64,000 bases of DNA from Hippopus hippopus (GCA_946811185.2 OX328097.1:56015063-56079062); one strand, 5' to 3'. Positions 46,000 through 57,590 are shown, counted from the stretch's first letter. Program-made: numbers and translations. Notes: generated by a model not told the origin, from the sequence alone.

Positions 46000-46840
46000 A
46001 ATTCCTTAAAAAACTTCTTTAAGTATATTCAAATTTCATTCAAGCATTTAGAAACGTTCGTGGGAATGTCAAAAAAACGCGTTTATTACGTGTGATTATA
46101 TTAAAAAAGTATAATGACGTCATATGGTCTTATTTAGATAAACAGAGTTTCCAATTGCATCCCGTTAATTAAACGCGAAAATCTCACCTTTCTACGGGAT
46201 TTTATCGCCTAGTGTCTTTAGGATTGCACTGAAAAAATATTAAATGGCATCAGTGTTTTGCAAAAATCTTTTTATCCCAGCAAAATCCTATACATGCCCC
46301 TTTAAATCTGATGCTTCTATGCGATTGTAGGGACACCATCAATTTCCCCTTTACTGTCAATAAATACGGAATAGTATTCTGTGGAAATTTCATGGAGCTT
46401 GTTTTTGCTTTGAGCAGATTAAAAAGTATGATATATCGCGAGACCGAAGGTCGAGTGAGATGTCAAAATTTTGCTACGCGGCGAGAAGAAAGTAAAAACA
46501 CTAGGGGTAATTTAACTTTTATTATAGATCTATAAGTTTTAACAACAAAGTATTACAATTAATGACAAGGATATTCTAACACGATAATTTAAACAAAAAA
46601 AAAAAAAACCGGTTTAGTGGACACTAACTTATTTTTGTGAAAAGCGGATGAAGTTTGTAACGTAACATTTTGACCAATCAAATGGGAAATCAAGTTGGAA
46701 CTAGTCCGCACGCGGGTAACGTCTTCGTTCCATACTAGGGACCGTTTGGGAACACTGTGTAGATATGGACTGATTTTTCCCCGTCGTGTCTGATTTTATC
46801 CGCTTGCGATGCACATATTTGAGTTGAAAAATTTGTAGAT
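46000..46840. other. upstream flank, little recognised
   Basis: Only a short palindrome centre (CGCGAGACCGAAGGTCGAG, about 46438-46458) related to the 18518 element is seen. Confidence 0.4.
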
Positions 46841-46848
46841 AATAATGG

Positions 46849-47110
46849 CCTGCAACACACGAAAAGGGACATTCGGACATTTGCGTAAAGTGTCGTCTCG
46901 GATAAGCCTGAGCAGTACGCGCAGGCTAATCCGAAACGATACTTTCCGTTTTTATGTAATTTTCTGTTATGCGCAAGTCTACTGTAGCACAAAATCTAAT
47001 GTAGTCGTAAAGTGCCGTCTCGGATAAGCCTGCGCGGACTGCACAGGCTGATCCGAGACGACACTTTACGCAAATGTCCGAATGCCCCTTTTCGCGTGTT
47101 GAAAGCCATA
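46849..47110. mobile_element. 262-bp palindromic element with ~65-bp inverted ends (MITE-F)
   Basis: GGACATTTGCGTAAAGTGTCG near the left end pairs with CGACACTTTACGCAAATGTCC near the right, and ATGGCCTGCAACACACG pairs with CGCGTGTTGAAAGCCAT. Each end also holds its own GATAAGCCTG...CAGGCT hairpin. GCCTGCGCGGACTGC is shared with MITE-B. Confidence 0.85.
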
Positions 47111-47201
47111 TAAAATGCTTCTAGATACCACAAAGTCATGGTGTAAACACTGCAAGCAAAGAAACTTAAGTTCTGATTAGTTTTCTAAGAGTTACAGCTG
47201 T

Positions 47202-47432
47202 TTAACGATTCAGCAAAGAAAAAAAAAAATCTCAGACGTGCCCAAATTGAAAGCGTTTGCAGAACGAGAGTTTTATTCACTCAAATAATAGAAATAACAT
47301 TTGAAAGGATAGAGAACATTGTTCAAAAAGAAGAACATGTAGGTAACAAGCATCTTCTCCTTTCTCACATTGTTTTCGAAACCCTTCTCTGTCAGGGTTC
47401 TTAAATGCAGGATTGTTTAGTAAGGGGTCAAA
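47202..47432 (+). repeat. MITE-A, diverged full-length copy
   Basis: TTTAACGATTCAGCAAAG start, GAAAGCGTTTGCAGAACG, a worn hairpin and GGATTGTTTAGTAAGGGGTC end. Confidence 0.65.
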
Positions 47433-47883
47433 CTAAACTACGACAAATCCGAACCTCCCCTCCGTATTTTCTACTGGCCAGCGAATCCGGATCGCATTCT
47501 CTGTTTGATGTCCACAGGGCAGATCGCGGAAGGAAATTAGTTGAAGCGATATGGAGCCTTGCGGAACAAATTTCAGAACTTACTGTCAGAAAGTGGTAGA
47601 CATCGCTGATTTACACCGCATTATTCGGTTAAAATAGTGTGAAATAAGATTTATACCGGCAAACAGGCCGTTTATTTCTGACTGGTCAATTAATCATAGC
47701 GTTATGAAATGGCTAAATGATTGTTCCAGATTTAAATATAGATAGCAAATTTCATTATTTCTAGATACATACTTGAAAAATTTGATTGTTGTATTTTTTT
47801 ATCATCTTGGTTTTCTGATTATTATTATATGAAAGGACCAATTGATTGTTCCAGGTCTATAATATGGATAGCAAAAAGCAAAT

Positions 47884-48143
47884 GAGCCATTCTCTGGCAA
47901 CAGGGGGTTTAATGCATCTCCGTGATCCATGATACCAAGCAAGTCATCACATAATTATGGATCCATAAAATCCATTTCGTCTAAAATCTGACTGAATCAT
48001 GAGGTACACTGGTCCTTGGACATGCAGAAAATTGACCTATGGCGAAAAGTTTCGGCCCAGGTCAGCCTGCGCGGACTGCGCAGGCTGAGCTGGGTCGATA
48101 CTTCTCGCAGATGTATTAAGCCCCCTTTTCACAAAGCATGGCT
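47884..48143 (-). mobile_element. MITE-B, complete, with CAAAT duplication
   Basis: 260 bp, ends GAGCCATTCTCTGG and AAGCATGGCT. CAAAT repeats at 47879-47883 and 48144-48148. Same orientation and close in sequence to the 45085 copy. Confidence 0.87.
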
Positions 48144-48593
48144 CAAATCTTTTATTGAAGAGCTCGGATTGACTTTTGATGATTATTGTCTCTGGTTTTG
48201 ATCAAGAGACATTCCTGAAATAGATGTAAGAACCGGAAATGTGACTAAGTTCGCATTTTACCTTGATCTGTTGAAGTGCACTGCAACAAGACACTAAAAA
48301 AGCATAGTCTGTATACATTAATGTGTTGATGCATTCATCATTCCAAATAAACTTTTAACTATGACCAGGGACTGTTACACGGCGATAATAAGCCTGCAAA
48401 ACATAGTCGGGCGGTGTCTACTCTCTTTTCGTACGACAACTGTGCAATAATAACTCTTTACACGACGACAAAATATTTGACTTGTCTATATTAAAAAGAA
48501 AATAAAGAATTATTCATGTTTGTTTTTTGTGCGCATGACAAGGAATACAGGAATGCAGAAAAAAAAAACTGCAGAAGACAAAGTAAATATGGC

Positions 48594-48822
48594 TTAACCC
48601 TTTATCACACAATGCCGACTTTTAACGACTCTGAGGAAGAAGCCTTTTGAAAACATTGTGGGAAAAGGAGAAAATGCTGGTAACCAGCATTTTCTCCTTT
48701 TCCCACAATGTTTTCTATCCTTCCCAGAACAAAGTTCCATTTTTGAGTCACAAGTATTTTGTCGTCTGCAAATGCTTTCAATTTGGACTAGTCTAAAATT
48801 CTGTCGTCTGGTAAAGGGTTAA
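48594..48822 (+). mobile_element. MITE-A, best-preserved copy
   Basis: 229 bp, TTAA at both ends. The centre is a 57-nt perfect palindrome with 28-bp arms: CATTGTGGGAAAAGGAGAAA and the matching TTTCTCCTTTTCCCACAATG around a single central base. It ends GTCGTCTGGTAAAGGGTTAA. Confidence 0.92.
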
Positions 48823-48839
48823 AAAACTGGATTTGCCTT

Positions 48840-49049
48840 TTAACCCTTAGGCTGCTAAACGCGACTCAGAGACCTTTTACGGACAGTGTAGATCAAGATC
48901 AGACTGAACATAGTGTGCAGCCTGATCTTCGATCTACACTGTCCGATAAGGACATATTTTCCCTAAAATATAACTTTGTAATACGAACATTTGGGTTTAA
49001 CTACCGGCTTGAAAGTATCATTCAACTTATTCAGCAGGAAAAGGGTTAA
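48840..49049 (+). mobile_element. MITE-C, full-length with TTAA at both ends
   Basis: TTAACCCTTAGGCTGCTAAA to CAGCAGGAAAAGGGTTAA, 210 bp, with AGATCAAGATCAGACTGAAC paired to TGCAGCCTGATCTTCGATC. Its ends start CCC like MITE-A but the arms are otherwise unrelated. Confidence 0.87.
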
Positions 49050-49397
49050 AGGGTAGAAAACATTGTGGAAAATGGAGAAATTGGTAGTTAACATCATTTT
49101 CACCTTTTCCCACAATGTTTTCAAAAGTCTTCTTTTTCAGAGTCATTAAACACGGGAATGTTTGGAAAAATAATAATAATAATAATAACAAACCCACACG
49201 TTTCAATGCAAATAAATAGTTTGAATGTCAAAGAAACATGAAACAAATACGACGCAAACGGCGATATGTAAAACTTAGGCAAATAGTTTCATAAATTAAT
49301 CAATCTATACTGAGTGGAAGGCTTTCAAAATTCAAGCTGGATGAAAAAAAAAATTTAGTTTTTGAAAAAATGTGTAATTTTAAAAAATCTGCACAAA

Positions 49398-49960
49398 CAG
49401 TTACCGAAGCAAGTTGGTATAGGACTATATCCCTTGTGAATTTTCCATTCTTGAACAAGTATAGCGCCAAGATACTCCTTCTTGGTTGGATCTGAAATTC
49501 GAACCTACCACCCATACCACATTTGCACGATGGGATTGAGGTTAGGGAATCTCACTGGTCGGTACAGATGGGCCGTACCCTATCTTTACAGGTACTCTTG
49601 CACAACATGGGCAGTATGGGTAAGGGCATAATCGCAAGAATAAATCCAGCATCTACTGCCCAAGCATACACTTTCGCCTGGGTACCAAGAACCCAATTTT
49701 GAATCCGCAAAGTAGTCTGGATACCTTGCTCCAGGGCAACAAGGTCCCTACGTCCAGCTGACTACGCTTCAGATCAATGTGGAACCGCCTCAGTTAATGT
49801 CATACTCGGCACTGTGGGCTGGGTGTAATTTATCCCCTGAAACTTGCCATACCCAAGCACGCCTGTTTGTGTGGTCTAGGCATTTCTTGGACTTTTCTCA
49901 AGAGAGGACAGGTCGCCAGTCTATACTGGCCTAACCAAAATAGTCATACCTAATTCATAT
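49398..49960 (-). pseudogene. Tc1-like DD34E transposase, C-terminal part, dead
   Basis: On the minus strand the frame through 49633-49526 reads DYALTHTAHVVQEYL, where Tc1 transposases have DNARPHTARVVxxYL, then after 14 codons PNLNPIVQMW, where they have PDLNPIEHxW. The distance between the second catalytic Asp (codon 49631-49633) and the third catalytic position is exactly 34 residues, but that position is GTG (Val) instead of Glu. Downstream LGAILVQEW matches the LxxALVEEW helix. Two stops lie between the motifs and one follows the last W. The rest of the gene toward 49960 is too decayed to trace. Confidence 0.75.
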
Positions 49961-49999
49961 TATTGCCGGTATTGCCTCGAGAAAGTGGAATACATTATA

Positions 50000-51200
50000 C
50001 ACGATCCCCTCGACGACTTTCTTGCAATCTTGTGCTGATGGTTTGAAGGGATACACTGACACTCCGCCCCCCCCCCCCTCCCCCTCCCGCGCACACACAT
50101 GCATACCGAAGGTCAGTAGGAAACTAGGTTTAGTCGCAAAATGATTCCTGAAACATCCCTTCCACCTGACAGATTTTTCATAGTTTGGAAATCTCACCCA
50201 GGCTCTTGTGATAATGACACGGTACATGCCAGTGTCCAAAGATGACAAACTTCTCGTTGGGTAACGCCTCTCGAGGTTGGGTGAACAATGAATACCCTAT
50301 ACCTGTCTCTGTTGCACGAATGTACTGCACAATTACACAATGAAATCAAGGGTTCCAAGTCAACCATAACTTTGAACGAATTGAAGACCATCTCAATGCA
50401 TCAGTGAATCATATCCAATCAACAATCACATACTAAGACTCAGGCAAATTTTACAATCTTGTGTAAAATATTTGGCGCATAGCAAACTTTTAGAATTATA
50501 TGTCGTTTCCAGGCCGACTTTTGCGATGTTATTCACATGTGACAGTACCCTGTTTTTTGTTTCTTTTTCTTGGGGGGAGGGAAAAGCCGGTCAAGTCCGA
50601 AAAGTTTCGAATCGCCAACGAAATACTCCATTCTGCCCTTCCGACAGTTGAAGACATTTGGCGCAAAAAACAAGACCGAGTAAAAAAAGCTTCAGTTTTT
50701 AATTATGAATGACAAATACAAAATATAAGACATATTTTCAATATCAGACGATGTCCAAGACAGCAGCCGTAGCCCCAACCCAGACCAAAGTCTAATATTC
50801 AGTCCCGGAATGCAGAATTCCTAACCACGCAGTTGCATCACAGACTATAACTACCCCGGGTGAAAAAATACAAGGAAAAAAACGTTGTTTGTCAATAGCA
50901 TTATCTAGAATTCGGCCTTTAACGAAAACACAAGAAGACACCGTCTGTAGTCATTTTTCTAAACAATAATTAATATAATCTAAGACAAATGGTGTTTCGG
51001 GGAGGCATGTGACAAGTTGACAGGTTTTTCTAGATTTATTTCCTGGTATTTCAGGATTTCTACTTTGTTCTTGCTTCGAAACATTTGGTACTCATTTGTG
51101 ACGAAGCGCTTCATTGCAGAACGAAGACCTCAAGCTTTGGTATTTCCACTAAAGAATAACTTGCGCTCCTAAGTGGAGCTTTGTAGTCCCTCGAAATAAA
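50000..51200. other. upstream flank, nothing firm
   Basis: A C-run (about 50066-50088) and possible further Tc1 remains; no gene supported. Confidence 0.35.
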
Positions 51201-51224
51201 TTGCATCTCACATTACGACAATCA

Positions 51225-51415
51225 CTTTACATTGGAAGCCAGGGCTCGAGCCTCGCTGGAAGCAATGAGTTTTTCGTGGGGGTGTGCTTAAGCAAGACAA
51301 TTCAGAGCCCTAGCCTTGTACTGATCAAACCTAGGACATCCATAAATAAGCGAGCTTTCGTCGTGTTATGACTGAAATAATGTTGAAAGTGGCGTAAAAC
51401 ACCATTCAATCCGAT
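51225..51415 (+). mobile_element. SINE 3' part
   Basis: CAGAGCCCTAGCCTTGTACTG, CATAAATAAGCGAGC and the SINE tail ACTGAAATAATGTTGAAAG then GGCGTAAAACACCATTCAATC. The tRNA head is not convincing. Confidence 0.65.
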
Positions 51416-51679
51416 CATCTAACGTGTGTTGTGATGTCTATCAGAGCCACTCTAGCGATGTTATATAACAGTGTTTACTTGTAACAGCTACTACGCTGTC
51501 AAACCATTAGCCAGAAAATATCAATTTGATTGGGAAAATGTCAAGGTGACCACAGATCTTTGTCTTCGAATTGACAATTTCATGTCATAAATTTGACAGA
51601 GAATTTATCTCAATGTCGCATACACCTTTTCCTCTATCAAATCGAAGCTGATTCGCTTATCACTGGTATTGGCTACTTT

Positions 51680-51790
51680 TTTCTACTTGTTCAGAGACAA
51701 TTTTCGCATCATTTTAGCCACTTTTTCTATAGTCCTCTGCAAATACTTTCAAATTAGACACGTGCGAAATTTTGTCGTTCGGTAACTTCA
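51680..51790 (+). repeat. MITE-A right-arm fragment
   Basis: AGTCCTCTGCAAATACTTTC and GTGCGAAATTTTGTCGTTCG then GGTAAC. Confidence 0.6.
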
Positions 51791-53044
51791 TAATTATCAT
51801 GATGCGCCAAGGAGACAGAAATATTGTCATTTAGACAGGCTTCTAACATAGTAAGGAACAAAATAAAAACACAAAAATTAGATGGCATTCTGTTTATATA
51901 TTGCAGAAAACAAAAAAAACCTTTTTAATTTATCTGAAGTAAAACTGTGGTTTAAAGCCATTGTTTTCTATAACAAAGTCGTTATACAATGCAACTATAA
52001 CTTGCTTTAACACAACAATATCAATTAATTTCCACTGTTGTGTGTTTTTTATATGTAAACAGAATGTCATTTGACTTGTAACTTAGAATGAATTCACTCG
52101 ACATGTTAAGAAAATGCCGTCAGACATGCGCAGTTAAAGAAATTTTGCAGTAAAGAAGTAATTTCAAAAGCATTGTTCTGTTTTTCTTATATTTTTTATC
52201 GATATGCAAACAAATGCCTTCTGATTGTTGTATAGTAATATAAAAATCTAAACACAAAAAATACGAAAAAGGAAAGAATACCAGTTTCCGCGTTTTCAAC
52301 ACGAGTTTTCTGTCGATATCTTAATGGAAACTCCATCTTTGCTGGCAAATATAGATTGTCTATTTTGGAGAGATTTTACTTTTCTAACTTTCCAAAACGA
52401 AATCTAAGAGCGAACCGTTGAAAAATAAGCTGAAGTTGGGTGTAGTTTTCTTTTCCTGTGGAACTTAAAAAGATAGATTTGGCCTATAAATTTTTATTCA
52501 GATTATAAGAATACTTGCCAAAAATCCAGCTACAATTCGTCTTAACGTAAGTTTGAGTTAAGTTTTTTTTTTTGTTCGACCTTCACTTGAAGCACCAGAT
52601 TTTTCATGGTAGTGCCCTTGGGGAAGACACTTCAGAGCCCAATTTCTCCTTTTCCCACTATGTCTGCTGAGCTTTTATCCTATTTTTTTTTTTACCTGAA
52701 AAAATTAACTTCTGTGACCTTTATCACTGTTTTCTAACGAAATAAGCACGGACAGACACCAAATTTATTTTTTCTTATTATTTACAATTAGAAATACTGA
52801 AAAATACTATAAGTGTGGAATTTTTAAGAAAAATCTATCCGTTAGAAAGTATGTTTTTATTAAAGATTAACCCTTAATTCGGTCAAATTATCTCCCTTTT
52901 TAATTCAATGGTCTATATATAACATGCATATTTGTGTATTTACCATGCTCAGAACCAGGATTTTATGTATTTTTTGTGCAAAACTAAATAAATTTTCATT
53001 AAAATAATGTATATTTGTATTTTCTTCCGGTAATTTTCCTGTTT
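51791..53044. other. upstream flank, nothing recognised
   Basis: AT-rich sequence without supported features. AAATCTATCCGTTAGAAAGT (about 52830) has a partial echo at 53535. Confidence 0.4.
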
Positions 53045-53058
53045 AATTGACTATTAAA

Positions 53059-53372
53059 TGATTGATTGATCGATTGTATGGTGTTTAACGCCGTTTTCAA
53101 CATTATTTCAGTTATATCGCGGCAGCTAATGCACCTATCCATACTTTCCTGGAGTCTCTTTTAACAGTATTCCGCACAATATTCTTTCCAAGCCACTGGC
53201 TGCTCTCCCATAGCATAACATCGTCGAAACAATGGTCAGCGGTGAGAGAGGAATGAATCCTGTCGCAATGACTATCATCAATCCTCGGAAAGAAATTGGC
53301 CGAGCCAGGGATCGAACCCGCGACCCCTGTTCTCAAGTCCTGCACACTACTGACTGAGCTCCCGGGCTCGGC
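53059..53372 (-). mobile_element. tRNA-derived SINE (family 1), complete, 14-bp duplication
   Basis: Minus strand: tRNA-like head with GAGCTCAGTCAGTAG-type A box and GGGTTCGATCCCTGG B box, a body of about 200 bp, and a tail TGTTGAAAACGGCG followed by ATCAATCAATC. The direct repeat AATTGACTATTAAA lies at 53045-53058 and 53373-53386. This is the youngest-looking SINE in the window. Confidence 0.92.
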
Positions 53373-53639
53373 AATTGACTATTAAAGAAAGGCGCGCTAA
53401 ATCCAATATAAGCTGAATTTTGGAACTGTATATAGCTTTTTGTCAAAGGCAAATTTCTCAGAAACGAGCATAGTGACCCATATTTTTAATGTATTTTTTA
53501 TAGAGACATGATGAGCTTTGCATGTGGAATTTAAAAAAAATCTGTCCGTTAGATTTGTAATATACTCCATTAAGTAGACCACAATATTAGGTAACTGGCT
53601 TTTACAAAGTCAATGAAAAATCGATTTTGGTGTGAATGC

Positions 53640-53910
53640 GAATAAAATGTTAAGGAGGCCCAGATACTCATTTTCAGCCAGTTTTAACTCATTTTGTCTT
53701 TATTTTATCAAACTATAGTCATTCTCATATCTTCATGCCAAATATTGCGCCTCACGGTTGCAAGGTTGCTTAGATTACGGTCGATAGAAAATGCATTTCG
53801 CTGAGTTGCGGCCTTCCATGTAAACAGACTCATCGTTTCCGGTTTTTGAATCGAAGATTTCGATATGTCCGTTATACACTCGGGTAGATTCGTATGATGA
53901 TCATGCATTC
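53640..53910 (+). repeat. dispersed repeat, inverted copy of 31885-32175
   Basis: CATGCCAAATATTGCGCC, GGTTGCAAGGTTGC, GATAGAAAATGCATTTCG and GTTTCCGGTTTTTGAATCG match the reverse complement of the intron 1 copy in order. Confidence 0.6.
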
Positions 53911-54499
53911 TGTCACGTGACTATATTTGACCTTCGCCCTGTGTCTAATGAGGTGAACGAAGGAAAATGGAGGCTTCTGTGTTGCAGCCTCGATTTTCAG
54001 ACGAAGGTCGCGGCCTATATATGCAAATTACACCGTATCCGACTCTAGGCGGAAATCAACGATAAATTTCCGTGACGCACCGCCATTGTTTACAGCTCCG
54101 ATCGTCAGCCAGTTTTCTTCTGACCAGTGTTCGGTTTCTAATACAAATCTCTGTGTTTCTTTTTTTCAAGTACACCACGTATGTCAGTAATTTATCCATG
54201 TTTACACAAAGGACTGATTTCTGTACCATTCTAAATTGTTTGAAATTTAACAGCGTTTTTGCTCACCGGCTGTAGAGGGCATCTTTAATAGACACTTGAA
54301 CTTTGTTCGTAGTATTAAGATCGAATCTCTTAGAAAAGTTTACATGTTAAGGTCTTTATGTAAGTGATACGTTTCTAAAGTCAGTTAGTATAAGTATGTT
54401 ACACGTAGTGGATAAGCCTGAAGGTGCCAACTAAATCAAAAGGACATTTTTAGTCAATAAAAACACCAGAAAGATTGTGATCTCAAAGCTGTGTGCCAT

Positions 54500-54560
54500 T
54501 ATAGCTCACAAAACTGCACGTTCTGTGCCCCGTCTGATCTTGATCTACACCGTCCAAGAA
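54500..54560 (+). repeat. half of a C/D-type core palindrome
   Basis: ACTGCACGTTCTGTGCCCCG then TCTGATCTTGATCTACACC; the left half is missing. Confidence 0.5.
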
Positions 54561-54636
54561 AACATCTCCAGTAGTGACTGGCTCCGTAGGAGTTAATCAT
54601 GTTTTATATATATTAGTTGTCCCAGATCTTTCGTCA

Positions 54637-54847
54637 TTAACTCTTTCGGTGCCAAATATATAACTTCGACTTCTTTCGACGGCTGAAAATTCAGTCTGAG
54701 GAAAATCAGAGAGTTTTTGGCATATGGGCTTGCTAAACAAGCGGACGGTGCAGATCCAAGATCAGACTGCACGTTCTGTGCAGTCTGATCTTGATCTGTG
54801 CTGTCCGCAAAAGCCCTTGTTTTCGCCTATGCCACTGAAAGGATTAA
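54637..54847 (+). mobile_element. MITE-D, full-length with TTAA at both ends
   Basis: TTAACTCTTTCGGTGCCAAA to CACTGAAAGGATTAA, 211 bp. The core is a near-perfect palindrome, AAGATCAGACTGCACGTTCT and GTGCAGTCTGATCTTGATC. Confidence 0.85.
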
Positions 54848-55377
54848 GTTAGCGGAACTATATAAATAAGGAAGGATTCCAAAGCTTGGGGACGTCGAAA
54901 CTAGTTAAAAGTTCATTTAAATGCTTGTTTTGAAATACCTTCACCTTTCATTAGCAGAGAATCTATTTTCTAGGAGGTGTTAGGCTTTGCTTATCAGCAC
55001 ATTAGACAAGAACAATATTTCATTGATGTATAATGAGAACCTCATTTTTTTGGCCTTTCCAATTTCTAGCGAAGATTATATCAATAATTGATGGTGCGTA
55101 ATGAAACATTCTTCTGGGGTTAAAACTTCAATAGTTACATTTGTATTACTTAACCGGTTGAGTGCCAAACAGTATAATCATTACAACATGAAATTTATCT
55201 GACAAGAAATAAATACATATTTAATGCCAATCGAAGAAAAAATTGCAAGAAAGTGAGAAATGAAAATAATTTTCTGCGGAGGAGTCTATACTATGTTAAT
55301 AATTGGACCATGTGTACGATTGTCCTCAGCTAAATTAAATGGCCACTATATTAATCAACTGCAAAGGTATATTATAT

Positions 55378-55568
55378 TTAACTTTTAGGTTGCTAAGCGC
55401 GACTCACTGACTTTTTGTGGACTGTATAGATCAAGATCAGACTGCACAGAACGTGCAGTCTGATCTTGGATCTATGCCGTACGATAAGGTATTATGAAAT
55501 AACTTTGTTCGGAATTGTACTGTCTGCTTGAAAGTTTTATTTAAATTATTTAACAAGATTAGGGTTAA
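55378..55568 (+). mobile_element. MITE-C, full-length with TTAA at both ends
   Basis: TTAACTTTTAGGTTGCTAAG to AAGATTAGGGTTAA, 191 bp, core AGATCAAGATCAGACTGCAC paired with GTGCAGTCTGATCTTGGATC. Confidence 0.85.
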
Positions 55569-57065
55569 CTTTTTTTCTTCAAAGACAACAAAATATCTTC
55601 GTCGTTGATCTGAGTGAAAAGTTCTTTTCGCAAAGTTTAATCGCCTAAAAAATTCCAGTGAAAAGAAGGATCATTCTCTGCTGTTGTATGTTAGAAATGT
55701 CACCGTCAAGCAAATTAAGCTTTTCTCATCTTCATACGCGTCTTTTCTCGCTTTGCCATTACTAGTAAATCTATTTAGAACTTTAACGGCGAGACCGGTG
55801 CACGTCAGCTTGCAATAGTGGAAATGATTCATGCAGTTAACGGTAAAATTGAAACCGAAAGTTTACATGATCAAAGATTTACACTAATTACTTATTTGCG
55901 AAGTTGAAAAGTTAAAGGCCAACTGGCTACCAAATGTAAACAGTTAGGTGGTCAAATTGCTGACAAGTTTGATTCAAACCATTTTAAAATGAGTCTGAGA
56001 ATGTTATACAGTCTAATCTGTTCAATTCCAGTCGCAGATAGAAAACTATTTTGTAGAACTAGAACAAAAGTTGACACTTTTGTTTACAGTTCTACAATAC
56101 ATTTTTCTGCCAGCAGCTAGAACTTTGACAGATTCCACTATCACAAATTACGTCTCATAAGGATATCCATACTTGTAAATTAAATTAAATTAAATTAAAT
56201 CTGTCTGCATTTTGAGTCTCGATTTGTTACTTTTGGCCACTAACACGCCTTTAAATCTTACATGGTGTCGAGATATGAATACCTTAAACTAAATAAGGGG
56301 TCACGTGAACTCCGGAAAAGTTTCCAAGATGGTTGCGACATAAAAGTCATCTGTGAAAATTCTTGTTTTGGCCCTGTTGCAGCAGCTAATAAGGTCGGCT
56401 CATTTACGTTTTGGCCCTTGTTTACCGTAAATAGTCCTTATTTCGTCGTATTGGCCCTGATTTGGTGAATTACTGTCTTCTCAATTTTGCAACAGGCTTT
56501 ACTAAATTTAAATACGGAATAAAAATTGAAAATCTGTTAGTTAATAAAACACTATAAATATTCACAGTGTCATGATTATATGGCGTAGACTCACTATCTT
56601 TTGTGAACAGTATCAATGTGGAAAAAGTGACATATTAAAAGTCCTAAGAAGATCTGTCAAAAAGACGAAATCCCTCATTGGCTTTCACTTCGTCATTTGC
56701 TTTCAGAACTGTGAAGGCGTATCGATTAGATTCATGAGTACGAAATCGTATTACAAACGATATCAGATTCATTGATAGAACTTGTACTGGCAAAAACTAT
56801 AAAATTTTGTGTGACTCTTAGTACCATAAAGAAATAAAGGTAAGATTGAAAATCTTTCAGTTTCACTTTTTATGCTAGCTACTAACTTTAACTGAATGAC
56901 AAAGTGATACAGCAATTCTCCTAACATCATTACTTAATGAATTTTTCTATCAACTTTAAAAAACCATGAAAGCGTTCAACCATTTCTACAACAATAGCAA
57001 CAACAATAACAACGATAACGATATCCCCAAACTCTCCACATGCTGCATTTCTCATGTTTCTTCCA
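55569..57065. other. upstream flank, nothing recognised
   Basis: An AAATT pentanucleotide run (about 56176-56201) is the only regular feature. Confidence 0.4.
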
Positions 57066-57089
57066 TAGTTAAACTATCTCAAGGGATAT

Positions 57090-57365
57090 CGGGAAGTGTA
57101 GACCAAAGATCTGCAAGTTTGATATTCACCAACCATTCTTAAGAACGTTTTTTGTCTTATTCCCTAAGATTTTCTAATTTTGAAAGTAAAACAACTACTG
57201 ATTGACTAAACCAAATAGTTTGGCCAGTCAGAGGTTGTATTACTTTCAAACTGAGAAAACTTTGGACGGTAAGACTGATAATGCTCTCAAGAATGGTTGG
57301 TGAATACGGATCAGGCTGCTCATTTTGTGATATCTAAACGAAATCTACACTGTCCGCAAAATCAA
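57090..57365 (+). repeat. C/D-type palindrome split by a MITE-E
   Basis: GTGTAGACCAAAGATCTGC on the left and GATCAGGCTGCTCATTTTG then CGAAATCTACACTGTCCGC on the right are the two halves of a C/D core. A full MITE-E (57122-57308) separates them. Confidence 0.7.
57122..57308. mobile_element. MITE-E palindromic element, second copy
   Basis: ATATTCACCAACCATTCTT pairs with AAGAATGGTTGGTGAATACG and AGTAAAACAACTACTGATTG pairs with CAGAGGTTGTATTACTTTC. 187 bp, same layout as 42349-42536. Confidence 0.82.
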
Positions 57366-57590
57366 TTGGATTCGCCCTAGTTTATCTGAGAACTATTAAA
57401 TCCTTTCCGGACCACAGGCAAATACAGCTCTTGCAGACAGCATAGATGCAGTTATACTGCAAAAATACTGTTGCTTCTATGCCGTCCTCTTCTTAAGTCA
57501 AGTCTCCAATGTAAATTCTTTCTCAGGTACAGCGGATCCTATTTTCAGGCGCCGAAAGATGTCAGGGTTATATATTTGGCGCTGGCAAAT

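Larger units (their letters stand above)
48449..49165 (+). mobile_element. triple nest: MITE-A holding a MITE-A and a MITE-C
   Basis: The host MITE-A appears in three pieces: 48449-48593 (ends GCAGAAGACAAAGTAAATAT), 48823-48839 (AACTGGATTTGCCTTT-like) and 49050-49165 (GGGTAGAAAACATTGTGG). Read together they follow the MITE-A consensus order. A full MITE-A (48594-48822) and a full MITE-C (48840-49049) occupy the two breaks, both bounded by TTAA. Confidence 0.87.

Noticed and set aside
50066..50088. Poly-C tract as a regulatory G-quadruplex
   Set aside because: It is a simple homopolymer run that may reflect slippage or sequencing error; nothing around it supports a function.
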